From contig NC_135248.1 in NCBI RefSeq assembly GCF_947623445.1, positions 3,658,977 through 3,722,976 on the forward strand: DNA of 64,000 bases. The letters run 5' to 3'. Below, piece after piece: positions 14,642-25,588 of the stretch. Within the stretch, counting starts at the first letter, position 1. Each line of letters opens with the position of its first letter. The position numbers were made by a program, and so were the translations under genes. The notes below the pieces were generated by a model. The model was not told the origin of the DNA, did not search any database, and was given only the letters and a program-made list of their open reading frames with translations. The DNA comes from Clavelina lepadiformis. Lineage: Eukaryota > Chordata > Ascidiacea > Aplousobranchia > Clavelinidae.

Positions 14642-15293
14642 ATGGCGAAGGTAAGACAACTTATTACGGCCGTTTGTTGATAGATATAGCATGCGTGTGT
14701 GTGTATATTATTGATTATTCAAATTATCATTTTAGTACCCAGAGCATTTTTGTTGACAAATAAAAATTTTAACCAATTTTGCTATGCATGGATCTAAATA
14801 TTTTGCTTTCAAAACGCTTCTAAATGTTTATTATATAACTCAAACACAGATCGAAGATTTTCTGTTATTTCAGATACAAAAAATTTCTTATTTCAGATTA
14901 TTCTTTATGAAGACCTTGATTTTGGAGGAAAGAAGCTTGAGCTCACTAAGAACGTGTCAGATTTATCAGAGTTTAACTTCAATGATGTCATATCTTCTAT
15001 AAAAGTTGAGAGTGGGAAGTAAGTCAGATAAAACACACGGTTTTAATTGACCAAACAAACAATTTGATTGTATGTCAACCTTCAAACAAGTTCGAGCATA
15101 TCAAAACTCTTGTCAATGCAAATGTTAGTGTCATGGATTTATTTCGAAACACGCTTTTTTTCTTAGTTGGATCATCTTTGACGATGAAAAATTTTCTGGA
15201 CCGAGCTACAGGCTGACGCCGGGGAAATACCCTAACCCGCAATCGTGGGGTGGAAAAGACGACGAACTCTCCTCTGTCAAACTAGATGCTTAA
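14642..15293 (+). CDS. Single-domain beta/gamma-crystallin (Ciona type)
   Basis: Predicted 85 aa from three exons, 14642-14650 (ATGGCGAAG only), 14897-15018 and 15167-15293, with GT-AG introns in phase. The protein is one beta/gamma-crystallin fold of two Greek-key motifs: the first contains YEDLDFGGKKLEL (residues 7-19), the second FSGPSYRLTPGKYPNP (53-68). Each half ends with the family's calcium-binding signature: NDVISS at 32-37 and DDELSS at 75-80 fit (N/D)(N/D)xx(S/T)S. Vertebrate lens crystallins carry two such domains with mostly lost calcium sites. The urochordate Ciona has a single-domain calcium-binding form expressed in the otolith cell and palps, which is the closest match in length and sequence. 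The nine-base first coding exon is unusual but opens with the family's usual short start before IILYED. Confidence 0.94.
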
Positions 15294-15460
15294 AAAGTTT
15301 TTTTTGGACGTTCACGCAAAAAGAAGTGTTTACATGACTGCAAAAATGACTTGATTGTTCACGACTGCAACGTTAGCATCATAGTATTTCGAAAAAAAAT
15401 GGCTTTCAAAAAAATGCTGCTTCATTATCGACTTAATTGCATCAATCTCTGTTTAAAAAA

Positions 15461-15466
15461 AATAAA
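15461..15466 (+). terminator. Polyadenylation signal of crystallin gene
   Basis: AATAAA lies about 170 bases after the crystallin stop codon and about 230 bases before the tandem repeat, a normal distance for a short 3' untranslated region. Confidence 0.55.
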
Positions 15467-15689
15467 CAAAAACAGCAGATTACAGTAATAGGTAGTTCCA
15501 GTGGTTCTTAGAATTTTTATGTATATCTCTCATTTACTAATCCTAAAGGTTTTCGACTCATTTCTATCATATATTTATAATAGCAGGTGATGATTTATAA
15601 TTGCAGTCACAATAAAATGTGGTAGACAATTGCGACATGTTTTCAATTAAATGTAATGCTTGGACTGTAAAAAGGAATAACTCCTAATT

Positions 15690-16640
15690 TCTAAGCAAAT
15701 CCAAAATAGAGAAATCACCTAATTTGTAGACAATTCTTAAATCTAGGGAAACCACCTAATTTGTAGACAATTCTTAAATCTAGGGAAACCACTTAAATTG
15801 TAGAAAAGTCTTAAAAGTAGGGAAACCACCTAATTCGTAGACAATTTCTAAATCTAGGGAAACCACCTAGTTTGTAGACAATTCTTAAATCTAGGGAAAC
15901 CACCTAAATTGTAGAAAAGTCTTAAAAGTAGGGAAACCACCTAATTCGTAGACAATTTCTAAATCTAGGGAAACCACCTAGTTTGAAGACAATTCTTAAA
16001 TCTAGGGAAACCACCTAAATTGTAGAAAAGTCTTAAAAGTAGGGAAACCACCTAATTCGTAGACAATTCCTAAATCTAGGGAAACCACCTAGTTTGTAGA
16101 CAATTCTTAAATCTAGGGAAACCACCTAAATTGTAGAAAAGTCTTAAAAGTAGGGAAACCACCTAATTCGTAGACAATTTCTAAATCTAGAGAAACCACC
16201 TAATTTGTAGACAATTCTTAAATCTAGGGAAACCACCTAAATTGTAGAAAAGTCTTAAAAGTAGGGAAACCACCTAATTCGTAGACAATTTCTAAATCTA
16301 GGGAAACCACCTAGTTTGAAGACAATTCTTAAATCTAGGGAAACCACCTAAATTGTAGAAAAGTCTTAAAAGTAGGGAAACCACCTAATTCGTAGACAAT
16401 TCCTAAATCTAGGGAAACCACCTAGTTTGTAGACAAGTCTTAAAAGTAGGGAAACCAACTAATTCGTAAACATTTCCTAAATGTAGAGAAACCACTTCAC
16501 TTCTAGACAAGTCCTATAAGTAGAAAAACTATCTAATTTCACAAGTATTGGAAATACAGTAGAGAAAGCACTTAATTTCAAGAAATGTCCTAGAAATAGA
16601 GAAAGCATCTAATTTTTAAACAAGTCCTAGGACCCCAGGA
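15690..16640. repeat. Nested minisatellite, 37-bp unit in 111-bp higher-order repeat
   Basis: The basic unit is about 37 bp and contains GGGAAACCACCTAATT followed by GTAGACAATTC. Three diverged versions alternate in fixed order. The version with the word TAATTCG starts at 15831, 15942, 16053, 16164, 16275 and 16386, exactly 111 bp apart each time. The next occurrence is at 16460, 74 bp on, meaning one 37-bp unit is missing. The second and fifth 111-bp copies share a GTTTGAAGAC variant, and the third and sixth share AATTCCTAAA, so a 333-bp period is also present. Copies at the right end, after about 16440, are increasingly diverged. Confidence 0.97.
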
Positions 16641-18693
16641 AATAATCAATTGGAAATATTTCTAATTGATCACGTGACAGCAGTAAGAAATATCGATGGG
16701 AAATAACCTACCATGACATTTGTTCGAGTGTAAAGGTATATAAGCTAACCTTTATGCTGTTTGTGACATAAGCTTTTTTTGTTATCCGCTTGCTCGAAAC
16801 TATGACTATCCGCTGAGCAGAAGCCGAAATCGGCCGAGGTACATCCCTATGTAGCGATAGCTTAGGGCGCATTAAAATAATTATTTACAAAAAAATTTAC
16901 ACAATTGCAGTACGTATGTATTCTTCAAAAAACATACTTCAGTTGTTTAATTTTGTCACCAACTGTAACGGCGCTGTGCATTATCTACAACTGAACTTAG
17001 TTAAACTGAAACTAATGAAAACAGTGATACAAACAATGAAATTTCCTCTAGTTCATACATTTTATTAACTCATAATAATTCATAATCACAATAACTCATA
17101 ATTCACAAGTACGAACGACACGGACAGGCGTAAGTGCATTTGTCTGGTTCAACTAGACTCATTCCGGGCTGTGCTGGTCCATGTTCATTTATTTCAGCAA
17201 AATTACGAGCAGCGAATACAGGAAAAAGGGCTATTGCGGGCAGCAGTATAAAAAGAGGGCATATAGATGATATCTTCTACTGCTTTTACATACTAGACAT
17301 GTCCTCAGATTTAATATCCTCTCCTCATGACATCTTGTAGCATCGATCAACAAAATAATAATGTTTGACTCAGCATAAAACGTCTTTTTTCAGAATATTT
17401 ATACTTGGATTGGGAAAGGTCTTTGCAAAAGTTAAACTGGGAGTTAGAGGCTGTGCGTGAACGTTATCAGATAGTTGTCTTGTTTATTTTGAGCTGAGTA
17501 TCGAACACGAGTTGCATCATCCTGAGTCCAGCGCTCGTAAAAATGTACACATTAAATGATCAATATTAACTAGAATGTTCTAAAAAAAGTTTCTTTTAGA
17601 ATTTCAATCCAAATAGTGTAGTGTAGATACTGCACTTTGGAAATGCAAGAAAAACCGACTAGTTTGTTTTGAAAGCAGATTAGAATACCAAATGGCCGTG
17701 TAAATAAAAATATATTAATTGACCTTACCACAAAACTACAAGCAGGCTGGTTTTAAAATTCAAATCAAAATTTTTTTTCTGCACTTCTATAATTACATGA
17801 CAAATAATTAATAAGATAATTATAAAATCTATTTCAAGAAAACAATTTTCACGAGACATACAGATGTAGAATTACTATACAACCAGAAAGTTTTCCTCCA
17901 TGTTTCATTTGTATGACAAAACTAATTTGTTAAAAATGTACAGGTATCACAACTTAAAAAAGTCATTTTTATGTAAAACTGGCAAAGTACCAATTTTTTT
18001 CAGGAATCACCAAATTCTACGAAGTATCACATACAATGTCTTTACCCTTTATAATTTAAAAACTGATTGTATTTGTGCTTTGAAACAAATGAAATTACTT
18101 GATATTAAATATCTAATTACCATTTTTTTTGACGAAAACAAAGATTTTATTAAATTTATTTATTAACTGTTTTTAAATACTGTTAAGTACTTGCGTTAAT
18201 AAATCAATACTATTTCCCACAAAATTTGTAACAAAGTATGTAAGCGAATTTGCCTGTCCAACCTTTTCATTCTAATACAGCAATAAAGAAAAGTGTGGGA
18301 ATATGTAAATTCTGTCATACTTCATAGGAATCATACCCAATTTATTGTGTCTCCATGAAATGATTTTGGTGGTTTTGCATCATGACACATAAAACAGTAA
18401 TTTTCCGAAAAACTTTCATCTAATAATGTAATTGAAACATGTCACATTAAGCAACAACCATGCTTTCCATACTATTGTTGTAATTCAGCACAATTCAGTA
18501 CAATTCAAGTATAGAAACATTACACGAATGTTCCATTATTGCAATCATTCATATTCTTCACTTTAAGTACATTAGCATTTTGTCAGAATGGTTGACACTA
18601 TGTACAATGATTTCTAATTTTATGTAAAATAGAAAAAAAGCACTGCAATAGCACCATTAAACCGTAGCTGTTTGAACTTTAAATAATGTTTAC
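16641..18693. other. Intergenic with strand-ambiguous exon-like segments
   Basis: Two places look exon-like without a gene I can name. At 17394-17500 on the + strand, a good acceptor (TTTTTTCAG) is followed by a frame reading YLYLDWERSLQKLNWELEAV and stopping soon after. At about 17204-17260, the + strand reads QNYEQRIQEKGLLRAAV after another TTTCAG. The minus strand of about 17103-17241 instead gives a terminal-exon-like frame ending CTYACPCRSYL, in phase with the exon at 18694-18808, with an AATAAA (minus) at about 17060. Both strands cannot be right, and neither is confirmed. The rest, about 17500-18690, is AT-rich with no exon recognised. Confidence 0.3.
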
Positions 18694-21154
18694 CTGTCAT
18701 ATTGAACAATAAGTTGCCAAAATTCTGTCTGTACAAAGTACACGAAGCTGAATCAGCTTTGAAATCTGCGTCTTCAAACAAATTTTGGCACAAAAAACGT
18801 TCTGCTTCCTACAACAATTCAACAGTTTAAAAATTTGCTTTAAAATTAATTTATTAATTTAAAACGTAATTTCAGCCCACATGCCTGACACTGTTTTCCA
18901 ACCAACCAAATGTCTTAAAAGAAATAAGTTTAAAAATCTTTCTAGCCTTCATCAAAACTATATAGTACACATAATACAATCCGATTACTGAGCAACAAAA
19001 AACCTTGCAATGACAACTATACTACCCATTAAATATCACACCAAAGTTACCATGCCATGTAACTCCCATTCAATACACTGTGCCTTTTTTGCCGGTAGTG
19101 GTTGTAAACTTCCCATGCATGAAGGACAATCAACTTCAGCAGAAATTAAAGGTTTGCTTGGCTTTTTTTTATCAAGAAGTTGGTCTGAAAGGATCGATGG
19201 TATTGATTTCTTTGTAATATAATACTCCATGATGAATTTATCATCATTTTTGAGACTGGTATCTGTAGAGCTAAAAGCAAAATAGAAAGTATAAATTCCT
19301 ATGTAAGAAAACACTAAAGCATACTGATAAAATATCATCCTCTGTAATTTCTCTCAGAAATGTGTTCATTACACAATATTCATACATCCCTGACTACTAC
19401 GGGCTCGTATACTTCAATAATGCCCTCTATAGAAATATTTTACTGTTTTAATCAATTCTAAACCATATTCTTACAGCCACATTATATCTGGTACCTTTAC
19501 AATACCAATGTGCCACACAGGACCAAACTCCTTCATTTGAGTCATATGTAACTCTAACACGTCGGAGTTTGGAAAAGTATTTTGTTTCATGTATGTATAC
19601 TGAGTAATATTTCATTTGTCCACTTTAACCTCAAACTTTGAAAAAATGCATACAAAATTAATGGCAAGTCGTGTTTAAGCTTTCATCATGCAAATTGCTA
19701 CATCTTTCCTTTGAGTTTTCTGAAATAATTTTCAGCTGTACCAGTTTGTTTAAGACCTCCTTGTCTAGAAAAACATCATCTTGAATTTGGGCATTTCAAC
19801 AGATTTCAAATGCTCAAATTCAATGGCTGGATTGAAAACCGCACTTGCTTTTATTATGTCACAACACAATGAGTTAGAACTTAGAAGACATAATGAGCTT
19901 TCGAGAAATGTATTTTTGAACATGTATGGGTGCAAGTAATCCTGAGCTAGAACAAGCAACCACGAAAATCCCACTTTTCTTGTCAACAATAATACTGCTG
20001 TGTTTGGACTGAATCACTGAATGGGCCTTTTCTGCATGTCTCCTTAGTGATGATAAAACTGATTTTTCTATTATTTCTACAATAGCCTTTACACTGTGTA
20101 TTCAACAGCTATATTAAAGATACATGGTAGTGATTAATAACTTTAATACAGTATAATTTGGTTATTGAGACATGTCTGGGGATCACAAAAAGTGCAGTAC
20201 TAGGCAGGGCTTTGGAGCTGGAGCCGTGCATTTTTAACGGAGCTGGAGCTCTACGTGAAATTCAAATGGAGCTGGAGCCAGTTGTTTGAAAAATTATTAT
20301 TAATAGATATTCCAAATTGAGCACTTATCCTTAAACCTCAGTTTTTGACGTAATGGAGCCGGAGCAGTGGTATCAATGAGCTCCGGAGCTGGAGCAATTT
20401 AACATTTACGCCTGCTCCAAAGCCCTGGTACTAGGCGAATTGCACACGAGTAATAACACAAGTATGTCAGACATGCACAATACACACAACTAAAATGCGT
20501 TCATAACTAAAGTTGCATTACGTCATGTTCATGTACATTGGTATGCAGTATGTTCACGTAATCACATTACGCACAGAATGAGCCATTTCCATATAGAAGT
20601 GGACTCTGCAATAGTTTGTAAGTATAAATCTAATGGAACCTTGTACAGTGAACATACTGCATATTCTGTAAGGAAAATTTATAGTTGTATAGCAATAACA
20701 AATACAATGGTTATCAACAACAGACATACTTTTCAAAAGTTTTGTGCATGTTGCATCATCTGATACCTTATCATCCCCTGAAAACAATCGTTTGCCAGCC
20801 GTTGAGCATAATTCTGAAAAATGTTCAACAAATATATAATACATGTATAAATAGTTATAAGGCTATCAAATATACTAATTATAGTTAAGTCAACAAATTA
20901 CTAGTGCTAGTAAAAAGTGTAACTATGTATGTTGTGTATCAGATGTTTATAACAGTCCAATTGCTCAACGTTGGCAGCATGTACCGGTATTTACAAATAA
21001 CAGTGAAACGGAAAGATGGAAATGGCACTGTAAAACCTACCTAGATGACGTTTAAAATTGAAACTTCTTGTTATGACTGCTGGACACATGCAGCAGTGAA
21101 AATGGCTTCGTTTCTCCGTGTTTGTGCAGTTCTTGTAACAAGGCAGACAACAAA
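18694..21154 (-). pseudogene. Decayed HMGXB3-like / KDZ-associated cysteine-cluster gene
   Basis: Minus-strand coding segments, 5' to 3'. 21041-21154 is a Cys/His zinc-finger exon with RSHFHCCMCPAVITRSF. 20730-20813 follows in phase (LCSTAGKRLFSGDDK). About 19885-20090 reads RRHAEKAHSVIQSKHSS then PIHVQKYISRK. About 19780-19885 reads NSLCCDIIKASAVFNPAIE and EFEHLKSV; about 19660-19790 reads KEVLNKLVQLKIISENSKER; about 19440-19600 reads YFSKLRRVRVTYDSNEGVW. Then 19051-19270 (CPSCMGSLQPLP) and 18694-18808 (RQNFGNLLFNMT), joined in phase. The order and the C..C, HVQK and HL-SV landmarks resemble, from memory, a zinc-binding region of HMGXB3 and transposon-linked relatives in aquatic animals. Between 19990 and 19600 the homologous frame shifts at least twice with no room for an intron, hence the pseudogene call. 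Assembly indels are the main alternative. The 5' end is not found. Confidence 0.4.
20205..20427. mobile_element. hAT-type MITE rich in GGAGCTGGAGC words
   Basis: A 223-bp element runs from CAGGGCTTTGGAGC to the inverted GCTCCAAAGCCCTG, with a perfect 8-bp target duplication GTACTAGG on each side (20197-20204 and 20428-20435). The body repeats GGAGCTGGAGC and has no reading frame. It sits between two coding segments of the minus-strand pseudogene. A truncated relative lies at 51252-51357. Confidence 0.93.
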
Positions 21155-24086
21155 CTAAAAACAAGAAAACTGTTAACAGCAATGGAAAAACATGTATATT
21201 GAAAATTCTCATATTATACACAACATGTACAGTATGCAACGTGACACATTGGATTGAACGACGACTATGTTGTTCAAAAAATGGAAGTACTATTATTATT
21301 ATGAAAATTAGCTACTAAAATGGTTGAGGCTTGGGAGCTTATTAATTAACTTAATTCTTCGGTAACTTGTAGTTTTTGTTTGCTTCTCAGGATGTTATAC
21401 TTAGAGCTAAAAATACTATTTAATTAGTAAAACCTCTCAGCCAATACATACTGGTATGTTTGACAAGTTAGCATAATTTTTTCCACACAGACCACAAAAA
21501 TTTTGGGTCCGTGGTGTCAGAAAATTTCAAATCTGATTCCGACTGATTTTAGATCACAATGTGTGAATGCTAACATACTTGGTGTGATAATGTTTGAACC
21601 AAATAGTTATTATAGTCATGAAATTGTTCACCAATGAAACTATGAATTAGTTCTTGTTATTTTATGTGATTTCCATGCTTAACTTTAATTTCCATTAATT
21701 ACTATCATTTAATTTAAGTACTATTTCCTTTAAGTTTTACCTGGTGATATCATAATGAAAGTCTGAATTTATACTACGACAACAACTTAAACAAATGAAA
21801 ACGCGCCAAACCTAACAAAGTTTGAATTTCTTGCAAATAATGGCTTACGAGTTATTTACTTTTATTTAGTCTATTGTTGAGATTGTAATCAACAGGCCAA
21901 TGATGTGGACACAAAATCAATAAATCGTGAGCCAAGTTGCTCCGTTGAGAATCTTCAAAGGCATCCAATTACTCCTATTAATAGGCCTACAGTCTACTTG
22001 TTTTACGATATTATCATGATATTGTCTCCAAAATACAACATGTACTAATCCAATATACAAGCTCTTTCAAATGAATGTTTCATCAAGAAATAAACGAGCA
22101 CTGCTCTCCTATTTACCTTTTCATCGGCGGTTGCAGGACATGCTGTAGTATTGACTTATTTATGTGAAAGTTGGCGAGCAAGCTTGCGGAGTCATTGGAA
22201 ATGTTGACAAAGTTAATAAGGGTAACGGCGGGTGCTGGTTAAGCCACATATCTGCAAAGCAATCAAGAATTTAAGCTACAGTAACTATTCATAATAGTTG
22301 ATGTCTATGTTGTCGAGCTCGAGCATTAAAACAACCGCTATGGATTATATCGCTATAGATTAAAACCAACTAGGTTGTGGTTTAAAAAATAGTATGGAAA
22401 AATAATGATATTATGATATAAGTTTTAATTTTCAAAGTTTTGTACTTGCCAATCATTAACTGTAGTGCGTTCTGATCCAAGTGTTGTTGCTCATTTCTCT
22501 GCAATGACAAGAACGTGCATAAATATGATTAAAACAATGCTAATTAACTGTCGAATGCATAAATACTGTCAAAACGGTTGAATGTTAAAATTGGTCAAAC
22601 AAACAAGTAGAATGAGAGGTTTCGCAAAAATATCATCTCCTTATTGTAATGTATTATTAATGGCAATGTTTATTGAACTATAAGTTAAAAGTAATATATG
22701 AAATATCTGCAGTCTTTGTGTAAGGTGACACGTCTGGATGTAGAACAACTTTTATTAGAGTCGGTCGTATTTGATGAAGATTAAATTTCGGCCAACGTCG
22801 AAAGGTGTTTGTCCAAGCACAAAGCTAAATGTAACACGGACAAAACATACAAACGCTTCGGGTCACTGACTTTTCTTTCAGAAAACAAAAAAATTGTTTA
22901 TGAAACAAATATAACAAAACATATTTGCAGATGTCATCGCAAAAATAATACGAAAGATGGCGGTTACAAATTTCTTTCAAAAACATTTTTCAAGTATAAT
23001 AGGAAATAATTTTTCCATACTGTAACAGCAAGGTGGCAAAATATTTTTGAACCTTAAAAGTTTAATTATCTTGAGGAAATAGGAACGTTGCAACATTTGG
23101 AGTGGACTTTTTTATGCAAATACTTGTATTTAGCATATAGTCTGTATTCGAAGGTCGTGTTACCGACAAGGAAAGCACACACCAACGCCAAGTATCACTT
23201 GTTAAATCACAAGATATCATGCAAAGATAAGTAAGTAGCCCTACACCGCCATACATGCCCACCTTTATGAAATCATGTAAGGTCAGTTCCCATGGTTGCA
23301 ATCTTTGTGCTCTCCCTAGAGTTAAAATATTGGATGATAAGTGCAAGTTTGTAACTATTATTCTAATTGGATTGACGTCATAAAAATAAGAGAAAGCGCT
23401 AAATCGCAGCTGATACTGTAGCTGTAGGTTATAGCCTAATTGAAATTATATGTATTTAGGCTACACATACTCATTAAACTCTTCAAATCACTTGGCCTAG
23501 ACATAATTTGACTTTGCAGGTTGTGCCGTAAAACTCTCAGCGTGTCTGATAGAGAACAATTGATCGGGTACTGCTCGAATCACGGCCTCGCCTGCTTGTA
23601 AGCAACAAAATGTCAAAACAAATACGGCATGAACATCTTATTAACTCATTCGCTTTTGTAACTAAGGATTCTAAGTTTTTCTCCCCAATAGTGAACCAAG
23701 TGGCTCTCCGCTGAGAACAAAGAGACTTAAACATTTTCCTGTTTAAATCTCTTTGGTTGAGAACCACTGTAGTAGGCCTAATTTTCACTATTCTCTTGAC
23801 TTCGTAGACGCAAAAGTTAACCCAAAAGTTTATAAGGAAAATTTGTGTCAAAGGTTAATAATAATTACCAGCCTTAAGCGGGTTTAAATAATGATTAACA
23901 CGAAGGCGTGGTAGTCTAGCGGGGTCTTTTATTCAAAGTAAAGGATTAAGCTTTAAAGTATTACTAAATGCAAATACCGGTAGCCTACGCAAAGCGAAGC
24001 AGTCGCAAGGAAAAGCATGCGATGTTGCGCAAGCCGTCGCAAGCACACGCACGTAGTGAAGCTAATGCTCGATTCAAAGTTATTAC
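21155..24086. other. Mostly non-coding; one exon-like segment on minus strand
   Basis: On the minus strand about 22117-22225, a frame reading SASLLANFHINKSILQHVLQ ends at a good donor (AAAAG then GTAAAT). It could be an upstream exon of the pseudogene to the left, but its phase does not fit the zinc-finger exon directly. Nothing else between 21155 and 24086 looks coding. A fold-back sequence at 23718-23755 is listed separately. Confidence 0.35.
23718..23755. repeat. Fold-back hairpin, likely miniature hAT remnant
   Basis: CAAAGAGACTTAAACA (23718-23733) is followed after six bases by TGTTTAAATCTCTTTG (23740-23755), a 15-of-16 inverted repeat. Outside it, AGTGGCTCTC on the left pairs with GAGAACCACT on the right with one mismatch, and the right edge reads GAGAACCACTG, a common hAT terminus. 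No clean target duplication was found. Confidence 0.6.
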
Positions 24087-24721
24087 TAGGGCAACCAGTT
24101 TTTTGACCTAAAAAGTTTAAATTTTGACCTTAAAATTTGCAAATTTTGACCTCATTTTGACCTAAAAAGTTTAAATTTTGACCTTATTTTGACCTAAAAC
24201 GTTTAAATTTTGACCTCATTTTGAAAAACGCTATACTGATAGTCTCTACACTGTCTACAGCAACTTTCTAATCTAAAGCTGCATTTAAAAATGACAAAAT
24301 GCTTTTCTAGTGTTGACTTTTTTTCGCTTCTGCGTATTAACATTGACAACTTGCACTTTCAAATGCAATGCCGTCACATCGTGACGTCACCAAACGCGCT
24401 GAAAAGCCTTCCCTCTCTTCGTGGCTTTGGTTCTAAGTAAAATTTGCGGCACTGGAATTGTTTGCGGTACAAGAAAAGAGAAAAACGGAAGAATAATATT
24501 ACAAAATGGTTACAAAATTACAAGTTTAATAGATTTTGACCTAAAAAAAGACCTAAAGAAACAATTTGACCGTATTTTGACCTAACGTAACATTTTGACT
24601 TTATTTGACCTAATAACTTCTATACCACACGTCGTACAAAGCTGAAATTTGTTTTGTGCTTGTTTGATAACATTCTGGGCAGGTTAAAAAAAATTGATCA
24701 TATTGACTTTTGGTTGCCCTA
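24087..24721. mobile_element. Nonautonomous hAT-type element, copy 1 of 2
   Basis: A 635-bp element begins TAGGGCAACC and ends GGTTGCCCTA, flanked by the perfect 8-bp duplication GTTATTAC (24079-24086 and 24722-24729). The left part is a run of TTTTGACCT words at uneven spacing, repeated in part near the right end; the middle has TGACGTCACCAAACGCGC. No frame encodes a transposase. A second copy of the same family, with a different target duplication, lies at 57215-57882. Confidence 0.95.
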
Positions 24722-24729
24722 GTTATTAC

Positions 24730-25528
24730 TCTCATTTCGTCACGTGATTAGAACAACATCGAAATCTGCCCAAAGAAATAATCAAAATCTTGCTCAGACA
24801 TTTTCAGCATCGAAACGGTAAAACCTAAGTTAAACTTACATTTGTTTAAGGACTATAGTTAAGTTCAATGTGGCCGAGGTCAATTTTAGTCCAACTGTTG
24901 TATTCATGTTTTTCTAATATCGTATAAGCGTACGAATCCTAAACCTACACTCATTTTGTTTGTAATTGTTATATTCGAAATTATTTCATACAAAGCATTC
25001 GGTTTCAGTGACTATTAATATCTGCGATGCATTTTACCATTTACCTTCTGAGAAAGTTCATGACTGCGATAAGCAATAAAACTAACATCAGGCATGATTT
25101 GTTTCTTTTACTAAAAGTTTTCTGTTGGTGAATGGATCCTATAATTTCGAATCACAATTGAGAACCAACTAATCATGTTAAATTGTTATCATTGTTTAAA
25201 AAGTCTTGCACAAACAATGTGTGTTGTCATTATAGTGATGTGTTGCTTTTAAACAATTGTTTAATAGTCTACATTTTTCTAAACAAAAACATTTGGTACG
25301 CCTTTTTAGGGCTGCTAATAGTGAATAAGTCATAAATTTTCTGTGAATGCAATTTTTCATTCATAAAAGTAAACGTGAAATTGCAAAATTTGCAGAAAAA
25401 CTTTGCAGTTTTGGATAATTTGTTGACTTTATGATCAATCAAAGAAAAATACGTATCAAAGTCACAAAAAGTAGGGTTTTAAACAAAAATTAAGAAAAAA
25501 ATAAAAATATTTTCCAAGTTTTTTAATA
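24730..25528. other. Intergenic, no gene recognised
   Basis: AT-rich sequence between the transposon and the 3' end of the first collagen-discoidin gene. No exon or repeat of note was found. Confidence 0.5.
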
Positions 25529-25534
25529 TTTATT
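25529..25534 (-). terminator. Polyadenylation signal, collagen-discoidin gene 1
   Basis: On the minus strand this reads AATAAA, 55 bases beyond the stop codon of the gene ending at 25589. Confidence 0.6.
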
Positions 25535-25588
25535 CAGCATTGTGTCGAAACGTTTAAGTTGGTGATGTATCGTCATGTGGAATATCAT

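Noticed and set aside
15690-16640. Array of short direct repeats considered as CRISPR-like
   Set aside because: There are no unique spacers; units abut with 37-bp periodicity in a eukaryotic gene context, so it is a minisatellite.
22809-23009. 66-codon lysine-rich open frame
   Set aside because: Lysine/asparagine richness simply reflects AT content; no homology or gene context.
23062-23346. 94-codon open frame on the minus strand
   Set aside because: No recognisable domain and no good splice borders; composition typical of non-coding sequence.
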